NCBI GenBank assembly: GCA_037952775.1
Contig: JBANAY010000003.1
Coordinates: 25,048,001-25,112,000, forward strand
Direction of reading: 5' to 3'
Length of the DNA stretch: 64,000 nucleotides
Origin: Clonostachys chloroleuca
Taxonomy: Eukaryota > Ascomycota > Sordariomycetes > Hypocreales > Bionectriaceae
The position numbers were made by a program, and so were the translations under genes. The number at the start of each line of letters is the position of its first letter. Within the stretch, counting starts at the first letter, position 1. The notes under the pieces were generated by a model. It was not told the DNA's origin and did no database searches. It saw only the letters and a list, made by a program, of their open reading frames with translations. This document shows, in pieces, positions 45,685-56,934 of this stretch.

Positions 45685-47431
45685 CTAATCCGTCTTGACA
45701 CCGAGTTTGCCAGCCTTCCTCAGTCCAAATCCGCTAAGGAAAGCACAGAAAACCATGAACCCAAACATCGACCAGAAACTAGCCCGGTAACCCTGCATGA
45801 GAGCATCGACCGGCGACATCCCCTCGTGGCCCTTGGCCACGACCATCGATATTACCTGCATTATCGCCAGACCGCATGCATTACCAAACTGCGCCGCCGT
45901 ATTGAACACCGCACCGGCAAGCGCCTGCTTGTCCTCCGGGAACGTCTCGCTGACCACGAGCATGCCGATGACGAAGATTACGTCGGCGCAGACGGGCATG
46001 AGGAGCTGAGCTACGAAGGCGTTGGCCCAGTACGACCAGTGGGGTTGGATTACGGCCATGAGGAGCGGGGAGCCGGCGGTGAGGACGCAGCTGACTGTGA
46101 CGATCCAGATGGCGGGGACGCGGTGGACGAAGATGCCGGTGATGAGGTTTAAGATGATACCGACGACAAAGCTGGGGATCATTCGGATGGCGGAGGATAG
46201 AGCGGACAGGTGCTGGACCTCTTGGAAGCTAGCAAAAAGATGCCCAGTTAGCATATCAGAGAAACAGTTCACTTTAGCATCGAGGCAACTTACAACAGGC
46301 TGACAAACAGCTCGAGAGAATTGATCACGGCGTAGGAGAGGGCGATGGTCGCGCAGATGCTGGAGAAGGATGCGATACGCCAGAAAGAATTGGGGATCAG
46401 AGCCGGTTTGCCGGTGCTGACCTGACGGTGCATCCAGCCGAGAAAAAGCGGCAGGCAGAGAACTCCGATAACGAGGAAGGCAATGCTGAGAGGCTCCTTG
46501 ACCCGATTGATATCGGTGCTAATCATACTACGCGTGGGAAAAGTTAACATGAATTCCTTCATCAGCATCATGGTAGAATAATGTAGACTTACGCGAGAAA
46601 GTAGCAAAGAAGAGCCATGAACGCGGAAGCAAGCAAGGTACCCAGCCAGTCCACCTTGGCCTTCATGTTGCGGATGACCTCCTTGACCGACCCTAACGGC
46701 TCGCTCTTAGGCAGGGAGAAGATAGACATGACAAACATGGCGAGTGTGAATCCTCCGTAGATGTACCATCCCGCACGCCATCCAATGGTATCGACGAGCA
46801 CACCACCGGCAATCAGCCCAAGACAGAACCCGAGAGGCTGGCTGAACCCCAGGCAGGCGAACGCGACATTTCTGCCTCGGCCCCGGGGCAGCAGCTTGGT
46901 CACCAATCCAATGGAGCTGGCAAGGTGCATGGAGAGACCGATGCCGTAGAGGGCGCGGAGGATGACGAAGTCCTCGCCGCGGTGGACAAGGCCACAGCTG
47001 ATCATGAAGAGACCGCAAGTGAGCATGCCAGCGAGGGCGATGGCGCGATGGCCGAGAACATCAGCGAGCGAGCCAGCGATGAGCAGCGTAGAGGCGGTGG
47101 TGAGACCGGCGACAGATGACGGCCAGAAGGCGAGGGAGGAGGGGAGGGAGAGGTCGGCGGTCAGCTGAGGCAGCGAGATGACGATGAGCCCGTTTGTGCA
47201 GCTGGAGGCTAGGTTGACAGCGGAGAGCTGGAAAGTGACGGCCGCCTGCTGCAGACGGGAGTACTGCTTTCGAGGGCCGAGAGAACCGTCAGTCTCATCG
47301 CTGCTCTCGTGGGAAGAGGTGAGGGGGGTTTCCTGTTGCTGCTCTCTGAGGACTGGCTGTTTGGTAGAGGGGGGCGAGATTGAGGATTGTAATGCCACGG
47401 GGGCAGCCTGGAGAGTAGTGGTTGTCGACAT
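45685..47431 (-). CDS. MFS transporter, DHA2-type (14-helix) exporter
   Basis: Three exons (47431-46593, 46527-46294, 46228-45685) give 538 aa with exact phase closure. A polar N-terminus rich in Ser/Thr/Gln is followed by an MFS core: LTADLSLPSSLAFWPSSVAG in helix 2, GSLADVLGHRAIALAG (motif A), GLGFSQPLGFCLGLIAGGVL-like ACLGFSQPLGFCLGLIAGGV (motif C), GWRAGWYIYGGF. Helices on either side of KVDWLGTLLASAFMALLCYF indicate the two extra central segments of the DHA2 family. Substrate unknown; fungal relatives export drugs or metabolites. It lies tail to tail with the D-amino-acid oxidase; a functional link is not shown. Confidence 0.88.
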
Positions 47432-48267
47432 GGCGGAAAAGCAGCTGGACCAACTGAGTTTACCGGGAATACATGTCAGCCTTTGTTCAACGTAGGTATA
47501 TAAATGTTTCCTAGAGCCCGAGTCTGGTGAAGGAAGGCCATGTGGAGACAGTCCCTTGACAACAGGGCGCGGTTGGCATCTGGTCTGTGGGGAACGCTTG
47601 TCATCCTTCTGATATCGGTAAGACGGTGATTGGTCAGGAGGCGATACCCATGGATTTCAATCAGCACACAGCTTACGATGATAATAACCACTGGAGCAAT
47701 AGAAAGGATAAAATGGAGAAGATATTGTTCTTAGAAACTGAAGACTACCCGAAGTAAATAGTGATAGGGATGGTAGTTGCTTGCTTCAACCAGATGAGAT
47801 TCTCCCCATGGGGTTTTGAGCACTCCCCACCGCTAATTATTAATATGGAGCAAGTAATCTAAGCGGCTTACCTTGCTTTCCTTTTTTTCTTCTTTTCTTT
47901 TGAATTTGAGGGAAGTCACTGGTTCACTTCACAGTTCGTGGAATAGAAAATGCGTACAACTTTCTTCTCTGAATTGGAAAAAAAAAATCAAGTCAAGAAA
48001 TATAATTTAGGTCAGATTCTTTAGTTGTGTCGGCTGAACGTGTCCACAAGCCAGCCACTTGTGGACAAAAGAATCATCATGCTAAGGTACCTAAAGTAAA
48101 ACATAAAGAAAATGAGAGACTGTTCCGGCAAGTGGCCATGCCACTTCAATTCCTTTATCGTTTCAAGAGAGGCTCTGCACATCGCTCGAGCCTGTGTTGT
48201 ACTTGACAGTGTTGGAACCGTGTCCCGTGCCAAGTTTCCACTGATGTAATTAAACATGACCTTAAGC
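47432..48267. other. intergenic region
   Basis: This is the promoter side of the DHA2 exporter and 3' side of the defensin-like gene. It includes a pyrimidine tract near 47876-47905. No gene is seen. Confidence 0.4.
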
Positions 48268-48772
48268 TTAGGTGGTGGTGCACTTGTGGTAGTAGCACTG
48301 GCAGGTGCTGTCGTTTAATTATGGATTAGTTAACGGGCCTTTACGAAACGGGATCAGGTTACTTACAGGTTGGCAAAGCCTCCGCACTTGCCCTTGTAGG
48401 GGTACTGAAGCTTGCCATTGCAGGTACGGTGAACATTCTAGAGAGGTAAATGTCAGAGATATTAAGCCGAAAGGGTATTTGGTCACACACGTTGATGCAC
48501 TAGATAACAAAAAACGTTAGCGAATTTTAATCGTCAGTCTGTGGAATGCTTGAAGGACTCACGTGGAGGTTGCATTGGTTGCCGAAGGGGCAGCCCTGGC
48601 CACGGGCCTCGAGGTCAACTCGGACAGCTTCAGTGATATCGCGAGACTCGGGAACATCGATGATATCGGCAGCACCGTCGTCGACGGCGTTGTTGTTGTC
48701 AGGAGTGGGGGAACCGGCCACCATGAGGGCCATGGAGAGCATGGAGACGAGGACGGAGCTGGTGAACTTCAT
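48268..48772 (-). CDS. secreted defensin-like cysteine-rich peptide
   Basis: Four exons (48772-48563, 48499-48491, 48437-48367, 48307-48268) give a 109-aa precursor with exact phase closure; exon 2 is only 9 nt (Cys-Ile-Asn). The ATG at 48772 opens a signal peptide (MKFTSSVLVSMLSMALMVAG), then an acidic propeptide ending DLEAR, then a mature part of about 52 residues. The mature part has eight cysteines spaced C-x5-C-x3-C-x7-C-x11-C-x7-C-x1-C-x4-C. The CxxxC plus CxC pattern is that of the cysteine-stabilised alpha-beta defensin fold. Fungal defensin-like peptides are typically antimicrobial; activity here is inferred. The microexon is supported by both flanking introns having GT-AG ends and by supplying the second Cys of CxxxC. 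Confidence 0.75.
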
Positions 48773-50684
48773 TTTGGAAGTGTTGCTGGGCAAATGAAAA
48801 CTCGATGACTTGCTTGATAGCGAAATGCAGAGTGTAGAGAGGAGATGAGGGAATTGTATTTTATTGTCAAGTGTGATGAGGATGAGAAGAAAAGTCTGGA
48901 TGAGGAGAAGAAGAGGTTGCTTTTATAGCTATTCAGACCCTTAGAGACTGTATACAGGACGCCCATAGTACTCCTCATCATCAGTCATCGACACTGAGGA
49001 TCATCGAGACGAGAGAAACCGTACCCGCCCGTATTGATCGTAAAACTTCACAAAGTCCCCATCAATCCTCCGCTCGATAGGCATATTGAAGTCACTCTGT
49101 GATACTATCTTGTTAAGGTATGCATGGCACAAAAGTCGTTGGCATAGCCAGTTGAGAGTCTAGCAGAGAGCATACCGAATTGGGATAGGTATTCCACCCA
49201 TCTAAACATCCAGGGCGACTGGTACCTGCAAACCACGCGATTTAGCATGACACAGGCTGCATGAGATGGACCCAGCCGGAATGGATCAACGGGCTGAGGC
49301 GACGGCGATCGGCATGTCTTAGGTCCAAGCCTCAATTCATCCAGTATGAGTCTCTCTACGCTCTCGCACTGCTATACTAAACGCGGAATGCGATATATGC
49401 GCGCTTCTTTCGAATAACTATGTCATTATGCCCCGTTACTCCAGTTCAGCTGAAGGATTTTACTCCACACTTACGGAACACAAGTGCCGATAGCCAAGTA
49501 ATTGCGCTTTACTCAACCGTTTCATCTTGCTCATAGTAGTGAGTTAGTGATTTCATTGGATAGAATGGGTAGATGCTCTGACGAATAACCTTATTTGGAC
49601 ATGTAGGCTCCTTGGTCTTACCCAAGCCACGGTACTTTTTGACTCCATCAACAAGCTGGAAACTTTGGAATTTGTTGAATGTTACGCTTACTATGATAGC
49701 TTTAATTGATCTAGACCAGAGAAAATAATTATCTAGTTAAAAAAGTGTTTTACAGAGTCGTGACACTCAAGTGCAATGATTTCTGTTTGTAACTGCCGAG
49801 CAATCCCACCCTCAATCTGCGAGTCCGGGAAAAATACTCATCGGTGTGAAGCGGCGGAAGGGTGCAAGCGGCCCTCGCGTTACTTGCATACCCGTACGTA
49901 ATGCGCCGGTCATTGCAGGTCTGGATGGTTGGCCGGTTAGTGGTCAGGGGCGAATTCAGTCAATGCATTAGGCATTGATTGACATGGTTTCAGCCGAGGG
50001 TCTAAGCACCTTCCTGCATAATTAGCACTTCAATGAGTTAACCTTTCTAGAGTAGAAGTCAGTCGACTATCAGGATTTTCAGCTTAAGAGAGGATTCTCA
50101 GAGTGGATGTGTGTTGTCTTTCCATTTGCCTAGCGAGGCCAAATGACATCGGCCAAGTTTGTGGCACGGTTGGTTTCATCCACATGCGATGAGGAACGGG
50201 GATGCATTCACGCAGATGGGTTACTACACGTCATTAGCTTCCAGCTTGCTCTTTTGGTAATATCACTGCGAAATGCCTGTGACTTGGGCGTATATATATA
50301 GTAGCTATCGTGGGTTCGAATTCGACACTAGGCCTATTCACTCTCGACCAAAGGGTACGCATAGTCATGTATCACGATATGGTAGTAACCCACACATCGA
50401 TTCAAATCACTTGCACAGATAAAGACATGTCATTGACCGGGTAGACTTTAGATTTCAATTAGCGAGCAGCTAGGAAGCACCTACTTGGGCATGAACTACA
50501 GAGCACTTTATAGATCTAAAATGCTTAGCTAGTATGGGGAGGCATGGTATCTTATCGACCATTGCCCATAAATAACAAGATCGAACGAGATATAGAGCCC
50601 AAGGACTCACGCTCTTTGAGTTGTTGCTGGATATAACTATAGCCAGAAGAAGGAGCTATAGCTAGAAGAAGGAAAACAACATAA
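48773..50684. other. gene-free stretch
   Basis: It holds the promoter side of the defensin-like gene. No other supported feature in 1.9 kb. Confidence 0.4.
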
Positions 50685-51993
50685 TTATTCACGTCCTTCT
50701 ACTGTAAGAAAGTAGACGCTGCCTGTTGTGGTGTTCACATTCGTCGGAGCTGCTAGATACAAAGCATCGACTCCATCGGATCTCAATATAGCTTGAAGCC
50801 TTTGCACCTGCTGCCCCTTGACGGCAGCCAGCTCGGTACTGCTCCAGCCCGTTGCAGACGCCGATCTCTCTAGTACCCACGCACTGCCTTGCTTTTTGCA
50901 AAAATATATTCTGGCAGTCGTACCATCATGGGTGAACCCTAAGGCCGCTGTTGTATCGTCTGTAGAAAATATGGTCTCTTGTGTCCACGCAGCGTTGCCT
51001 CGATGGCTGACAGATCGACAGATCTGCCATGTCCCACCTACTTCAGCCTGGAAGCGAAAAGCGTGTTGAACAAGGACAGTCCCTGCTGAATTTTCGTACA
51101 GTGCCAGCTTTGCGCTTTGCATCATTGGCGGTGGCGCAGAATCGTCTCCGTAGCTCTCCCCCGTTGCCAATGGCTGGAAGACCAAGTTTGCTGTGGACTG
51201 CGTGACGGGGACAGAAACGGCCACACCATCTATGGTCTTGAATACTCCCGTGGAGGGTCTGTACCGCAGATAACTGCCCTCGTGCCGTCCCGCCGATGCT
51301 GGATACTTGGCCCATTCCCACTGAATATGGACATCGCCGTCCGATGAGAACTGCAGGTCGTCTGGGTAGATGGAGTATTGCCTATTGTATGCGAATATCG
51401 CTACCCGAGCCCACGCTTTTTGCGCCGTCTTGTAATGATATAAGTACCCCGCACGGCACAAGCCATCGCCATTGTATCCCCGAATGATAAGCCATAGATC
51501 ACCGGCTGCGTCTCTTTTGACAATTGGATAGGTGAATAAGAGGCTCTGGTCGGGAAGCCCGCTACTGGCATCAATGATCTCTGCCACGCTATACGGATCC
51601 TGAGACCGATAGTAATTCCATGTCGCATGGTGCATGGAGGTAAATGCGTGAACGTAGCCGTCGCCGTCGATAGCAATGCTTGGTTGGTTGTGCCCGATGT
51701 TGTCGGCGAAGACATCGCAGGCTCCCGATGCCGTTTTCACACATCCACGTAAAATCCCCCGGATGAGATGTCCCGTCTGGCGATCATCACGTTATTGTTC
51801 GAGATTGATCCCCCTGATGGGTTCACGAGATATGCCAGCCAGGAGTACCCCCAGCTTCATCGAGCGGACTCCACCATGCTGCCGCGTTGGAGGAGTCAGC
51901 GGCCTGTGAAATGGTGACAAGAGAGCCGGCTGTAATGGCTGCTCTCAGTCCGGTAGCTGTCGCTACCACTGTCGCGACTGTGGATATCCTCAT
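50685..51993 (-). CDS. secreted BNR_4-type protein, candidate polysaccharide lyase; two frameshifts
   Basis: The ATG at 51993 opens a signal peptide (MRISTVATVVATATGLRAA). Next comes AAWWSPLDEAGG, then in a second frame YSWLAYLVNPSGGSISNNNV and MIARRDISSGG, then in a third frame the long remainder with NIGHNQPSIAIDGDGYVHAF, HHATWNYYRS and repeated beta-propeller blades. This is the pattern of BNR_4 (PF15892) proteins; some fungal relatives are L-rhamnose-alpha-1,4-D-glucuronate lyases (PL42), so a role in plant-gum or pectin breakdown is possible. The two frame breaks coincide with G5 runs (51848-51852 and 51756-51760 on the minus strand). One additional G in each gives a continuous 436-aa frame. 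No stop codons remain elsewhere. Either twice mutated or twice misread. Confidence 0.75.
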
Positions 51994-54900
51994 GTTGTAC
52001 CAGGGTTGATTCTCTGGCACGATGAATGGAAGACAGAATTGCGTGGATGAACGTTAGTGTCACTTCCACACCGCATTATTTAAGTGTTCACTCGCTCTTC
52101 CGTTACATCGACCAGGCCAAGTTTTATGGAGGATAGGTACAGTTACGAAAAGCTGTTTTGAGCAGATGCATCCTCTCTCCCTTGTCATTGAGAAAATAAA
52201 AACGGCCCATGGCCTGACAGCTGCATTACTTGAACGAATCGGGTGGGATCCTCGCTCCTACAAATGGATACTTAATCCACTGATGCCAAGTGAGATAATG
52301 TGAAAACAACGTCCGACCTAGCATTGAAATACAGGTTGGAGAGACAATTTGAACCGTTAGTATGTGCCCGGGTGATCTTCGCTTCTCATCGTTGCCACAA
52401 CATGCGCGGGTTGTGCACGTTTAAATCTGCTCATCGCGAAGAAATCTCGAAAATGACCCATATTAGAACCATCTGTTTGAACAGTTGATCACGTAAACTG
52501 CGAATTGATATTTCACGGCACACTAATTTGAGAAAACAAACTTCTATTATAGATCCCAAGCCATATAGATTGAGTACAAATTGCACCTTCTGCATCCCTT
52601 AAACTGCTTTATAGCGCGATGTTGCTCGCCACAACATAAAATGCTATACCCGGCCCTGCCTGGTTACTCATTAGGGTGGCAGAAAAAGAGCGCGTGTGTC
52701 CACAAAACAGCTGTGGCAAGGTATGATAGATGTGTTAAGCACATGGTGATCTCTTGTTCTAGAGGTAGATGGCGATCTAAGGTCTTTATGATTGCTTTGA
52801 CCGATGACGTCTAGGTCTGGCTCGTGAATTTTGCTCATTATGAGGGCAGTACAACAAAGCTGTTCGCTGAATGAGCTTTGAGATCGTTTGAGGGCGAGAT
52901 TGGCTTGATAGCTGTTGATAATTCTAGTGGAAGGTAGCTAGGCCGCCTTCTTGCAATCCAGCTGTCACAATGACTCTCAGCTTGCGTTGGGTAGAGATAC
53001 TATCAACTCACATTGAAGATCTAAGAGCGGAATATATTCAGCTGGAGACTGATAAATATGTTTTCGTCAGTTATTGCGTAGTGTCATAAAGGTTTCTTGT
53101 TTCATGGACTGAGTCTTATCGGGTCAACTCAAGCAAGTAGTTGACGCCCTCAGATCCGCAGCCACGGTGGCGAGATTGGCATGGAGAACCTTATACTGTA
53201 AAGAAAGAGGCGAGGAAGAGAGTAAAAGCGCGGGTTTTCCATAGGCGAAATAATACTATTCATGAGAACTTACGGCTATCATGTGTATTTTCACCAATGT
53301 CTTGGGTGTGAACTGTAAATTTTGTTCTGCCGCCACCCGGTCTATAAAAATGAGATTTAAATCAACCTAATCTTTTTAATTCGATGAGATGGGATAGTAG
53401 TTATTCACTGGCTCTTACAAGGGGAAAAGTGTTCGTCTCCTAGCCCTTCTATACGCCGCACAGGAGAAAGCCCTTAGTATCCACAACAAAATTGCTTCAC
53501 AGAAAGTGTGATAACGGTCACAACCCTGCCAAAATGGTCAGTTACTCCATGCTGCCAAGGCCAACAACCACGAGAGATTCCTGCACCAAGATGGCTGGCT
53601 CTCGTCTGGTCTTGGTGCGAACCATTTGCCCAACTGCAAATCCTACTCTTTGAGGAACCTATACAGCCGAAGGCGGGCTAGGTTGTAGCAAAAAGGACAA
53701 AGTTTTAAGGCTGAATTGGCATCCAAGCCCAGGCAATAATCGCTTAAGTTTCAGCCCCCAATGACGCAAGCCCCATGCTGTAAGACAACGGATACGAGGT
53801 ATCATCAAGATCAAACGGCGTACTTCGACCAATCAAACCAGACCACATCCACAACAGATAAATAAATGGTGGCTCAAGCCTCATCTTGGGGGGCTAATGG
53901 CTATGAGATAGCTGCTGGGTGTGATTCCCCGGCCGTTAATTCTCTGGGTAGATTAGATAACTATGTCATTGAAATTAAACATCGGGCAGGACGGCAGGGT
54001 TTATTTTCACCAAAATGCTCCAGCTATTGGTGGTATGAGCAGATTCAAGTTAGGTACCCAGCGAAGTGTGCTGCCCACCCATCACCTGTGCCGTTCACCC
54101 ATCACCTGTGCCGTTATTCTAGTGTACAAATACGAAGTAGCATTTTGCTGATTCTCAATGATACTGATTAGGCTATTGTATGAATTTTTTGCCGTTTTAG
54201 ATGGCTGTGTACGATAAAAAGTTCTTCATACCTAGTCCTTTATGCAACAAGGGACATAGTGAACATGGAAGCAAACCCACTCCGGGTATCCCAAGCAAGG
54301 CAAATACTTACCCACAAACGAACAAATACTGTAATAAAAGGCCAGGTAGGTTATACTGTTTACAACATTCGATGGACAACAATGATGGCCATTGAAAAGG
54401 GTGAAGGTCTTCGCTGGGTTTAGGTTCAAGTATTCCTCGAGGCCCAACCAGAACACCTGCTAACACAAACAACGATGTTCGAAGTACCTGTATTTCAAAC
54501 TCAAATTGAGAACAGCCCAAGAAGGTTGGGAGCTGGGACGAGATGGGGTTGGCTTCATGACATGCAATGCATGTTAAGTAAGCTGCAACTCGTTGTTTCA
54601 GAAATCAATATCTGACACCACCCTGGTCCAGCCTTATGCGCAGGTGGAACCCATTGTGGCTGTACATTGGAATGATGCTCAACGATCAATCATGAAAATG
54701 CAACACCAACCAAATACGGGAGTCGCTGCGATTCTCCCATGTCTAGTAATCACACGTTAACCTCCACTTTGGCCTCCACATTACACTCATTCCGGTTACA
54801 TCTCCCAGAATGTGATAGAGGAATTTTTCAGCTTCAATTTCTGATCACCACATTTCATGAAGTCGGTGATGGTTGGGCTGATTCGAATCCTGAATGTAAC

Positions 54901-55147
54901 CGAGGCATAATCTCCGAGCAAGGATTGGGCCCTGTGTCCTTAGGTCGTATCGAGAGAAAACCCAAGAACCAAAAGTACATTGTTCGTTAATTTGATATCG
55001 TCCGGAATAGTTGATAAGCGAAGAACCGTGATAGAAATGAACATAAAAGCCCGAGTGACTCGACGAAACTGGGCTTCTTTCTGTACCACAAAGACATTAC
55101 TCTCCCTCCCATTATCAACTTGATCCAGTCTCCTGAAAGCATCAAAG
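51994..55147. other. long gene-poor stretch
   Basis: 3.15 kb with no supported gene. It contains a perfect 20-bp tandem duplication (54076-54115). An inverted pair ggttacat/atgtaacc lies near 54795 and 54893, about 90 bp apart. Frames of up to 100 codons near 53866 show no domain. Confidence 0.4.
54076..54115 (+). repeat. 20-bp tandem duplication
   Basis: Two perfect adjacent copies of cacccatcacctgtgccgtt. It looks like a simple local duplication. Confidence 0.9.
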
Positions 55148-55759
55148 ATGCAAGCCTTAAGACTCGCTTTGGCCGTATTGGCCCTGGCTGATATCAAGGC
55201 TGTGTATGGTCAATTTACAACCTTGACTCACATCAGTTCAGCACGCCCAACGACCTTGAGCCACATCAGTTCAGCTAGCGTTTCAAGCGTCATCAGGGAT
55301 GACGAGTGCTGGGTGATTGATTGCAAGTGGCGTTGCCCTCCTTACATGACCGGTCCAACATCCGTACCCAGTTGCACCACCAGTTTCGCCCCAGTACCCA
55401 GCCTGATCAGGGATGACCAGTGCATTGCGTATGATTGCGAATGGGCTTGTCCCCCGAGCGTGCCTAGCCCAACAGCACTGCCCGTTTGTGCCAGTTCAAG
55501 CACTGCTGCTGGAGACACTACCAGTCTCATCAGGGACGATCAGTGTGTTGAGATTGATTGCAAATGGGCTTGTCCCCCGAGCGTGCCTACTCCCACATCA
55601 GCACCCCCTTGCACCCGCTCAAGTGTGACCACCACAGACTCTAGCATCATCTGGGACGAATGCTACGGGGTGGGCTGCCAATGGGCTTGCCCGTTTGGCT
55701 TCCCTATCCCAACAACGCTGCCCCCAACTTGCACAACAGCTCGCCCGGGCTGTGCTTAG
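55148..55759 (+). CDS. secreted protein of four cysteine-rich tandem repeats
   Basis: An intronless 203-aa frame. The ATG at 55148 starts a signal peptide (MQALRLALAVLALADIKAVYG). A short Thr/Ser/His-rich stretch with an internal duplicate (THISSARPTTLSHISSA) follows, then four repeats of 38-41 residues. Each has an (S/L)IRDD-like start, then C-x4-C-x3-C-x12-C (x13 in the last), with a conserved D-C-x-W-x-C-P-P core and a Pro/Thr-rich spacer. Cysteines are at 54/59/63/76, 92/97/101/114, 133/138/142/155 and 172/177/181/195, with one more at 202. Repeats 2 and 3 are the closest, also at the DNA level. No known domain is recognised and there is no Kex2-type KR site between repeats. It may be a cell-wall or effector-like protein (inference). 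Confidence 0.75.
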   Translation: MQALRLALAVLALADIKAVYGQFTTLTHISSARPTTLSHISSASVSSVIRDDECWVIDCKWRCPPYMTGPTSVPSCTTSFAPVPSLIRDDQCIAYDCEWACPPSVPSPTALPVCASSSTAAGDTTSLIRDDQCVEIDCKWACPPSVPTPTSAPPCTRSSVTTTDSSIIWDECYGVGCQWACPFGFPIPTTLPPTCTTARPGCA

Positions 55760-56934
55760 GAGGGAAGCCACTTCATTGGTGATGAAGACCGCCGATGCTG
55801 TCTTCCCGGGGTGCCACAGCGAATACAAACCTCAGTAGAGAGCCTACTTTAGGTACTGGTACTCAGCCTCACGCAATCTTCCCGTAAAATTCACCCCCAA
55901 ACAAAGCAGATGCTCACAATATGAGTCAATTGCAGTCCTTACCACTTTGTAGCTAAACCGCTTTGGTTCCGGCTAAAGGGTGCTGCTTCTGCTTCTGCTT
56001 CTGCTCTTTCATTCGTGCCCACTGTTCTGGCCGTGTGTCAACGGCCAGATTTATGATATCATTCTTTAAATTGCTTTGAATTTTGATTCAAATCACTCGT
56101 TTTTAGATATCTTGGCTGCAATATCTCTCTTTTTCTTTTCATTTTGCTCACAGAGCAGATGTCTAGTTTATCTTGAGGGCGCAGTTCCAATAGTAATACT
56201 CTCTTTTATATAAATATTACAGCCAATGTAGATAGTATAGAAATATACCTGTCTACGAAAATTCCTGCCTCATCTCAGCTCTTTCGAAAAAAGTAGCTTC
56301 AAGCAGCAAAGCTGGAGAATTTCCAAGCAACTGCCTGCGAAAGGTGTGATTCTTTAAGCATGGAATGATTTCTTGTGATATTTTGAACAGTCCAATTGGA
56401 TCCATACTTTGCTTGCATGGCTCAGAGGCAGACAGGCAGCATTGTTGCCAAGATCTTGGCTTATATGGCGCCACATAGTAGAGTGAGATGGTGTATAAAC
56501 CCCACACGCTCAGCCCCGAGTCCGCGTGGTTTATGACACCGCCTTTTACGTTACATCCTCCCGGAAGCGAGGCATGATGAAGGATTTGATGATCCTTGTT
56601 GGTGGAGGGTGAAATGGACGTGCGTGAGGTGGATGTTGGTACTGGTGCGTCGTTCTTTAAATTTGACGGGGAGGCCTTTCCCCATCCCATCAGCCCGTGC
56701 CGCTTCGCTTAGACCAATTGTGAAGTATACAATATAATCAAAGTAAATGTGTACATGGTGATCTGTTGTACCACGATGTTCATGACGGGAAATTAGCCTT
56801 GCTACTGTATCTGTACCAACTGGCCTTTATTTTACGCTTCTTAGGCTATGATGAAGAAGTATTGCTCATTTGATTCCTATGTGGACAAGTTAATTTCTTG
56901 GAGTATATTTCTTTGCGATCTACATTGCAGGCAT
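55760..56934. other. gene-poor stretch
   Basis: It has a short (tgcttc)n microsatellite at about 55984-56005. A 145-codon ATG frame on the minus strand (56690-56253) shows no domain and an unlikely composition, so it is not called. The 3' end of the epoxide hydrolase lies at the right edge. Confidence 0.4.

Noticed and set aside
53866..54171. 101-codon frame spanning the 20-bp tandem duplication
   Set aside because: No homology cue or intron support. The duplication is a simple local event and the frame ends without domain content.
55148..55759. Repeat protein read as a fungal RiPP precursor (ustiloxin- or epichloecyclin-like)
   Set aside because: Such precursors have Kex2 KR/KK sites between repeats and a neighbouring UstYa-like (DUF3328) gene. 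Neither is present, and the cysteine pattern suggests a folded disulfide protein.
56253..56690. 145-codon ATG frame on the minus strand
   Set aside because: No domain, low-complexity Ser/Thr-rich start and no splice or homology support. It sits in the 3' flank of the epoxide hydrolase and is probably a chance frame.
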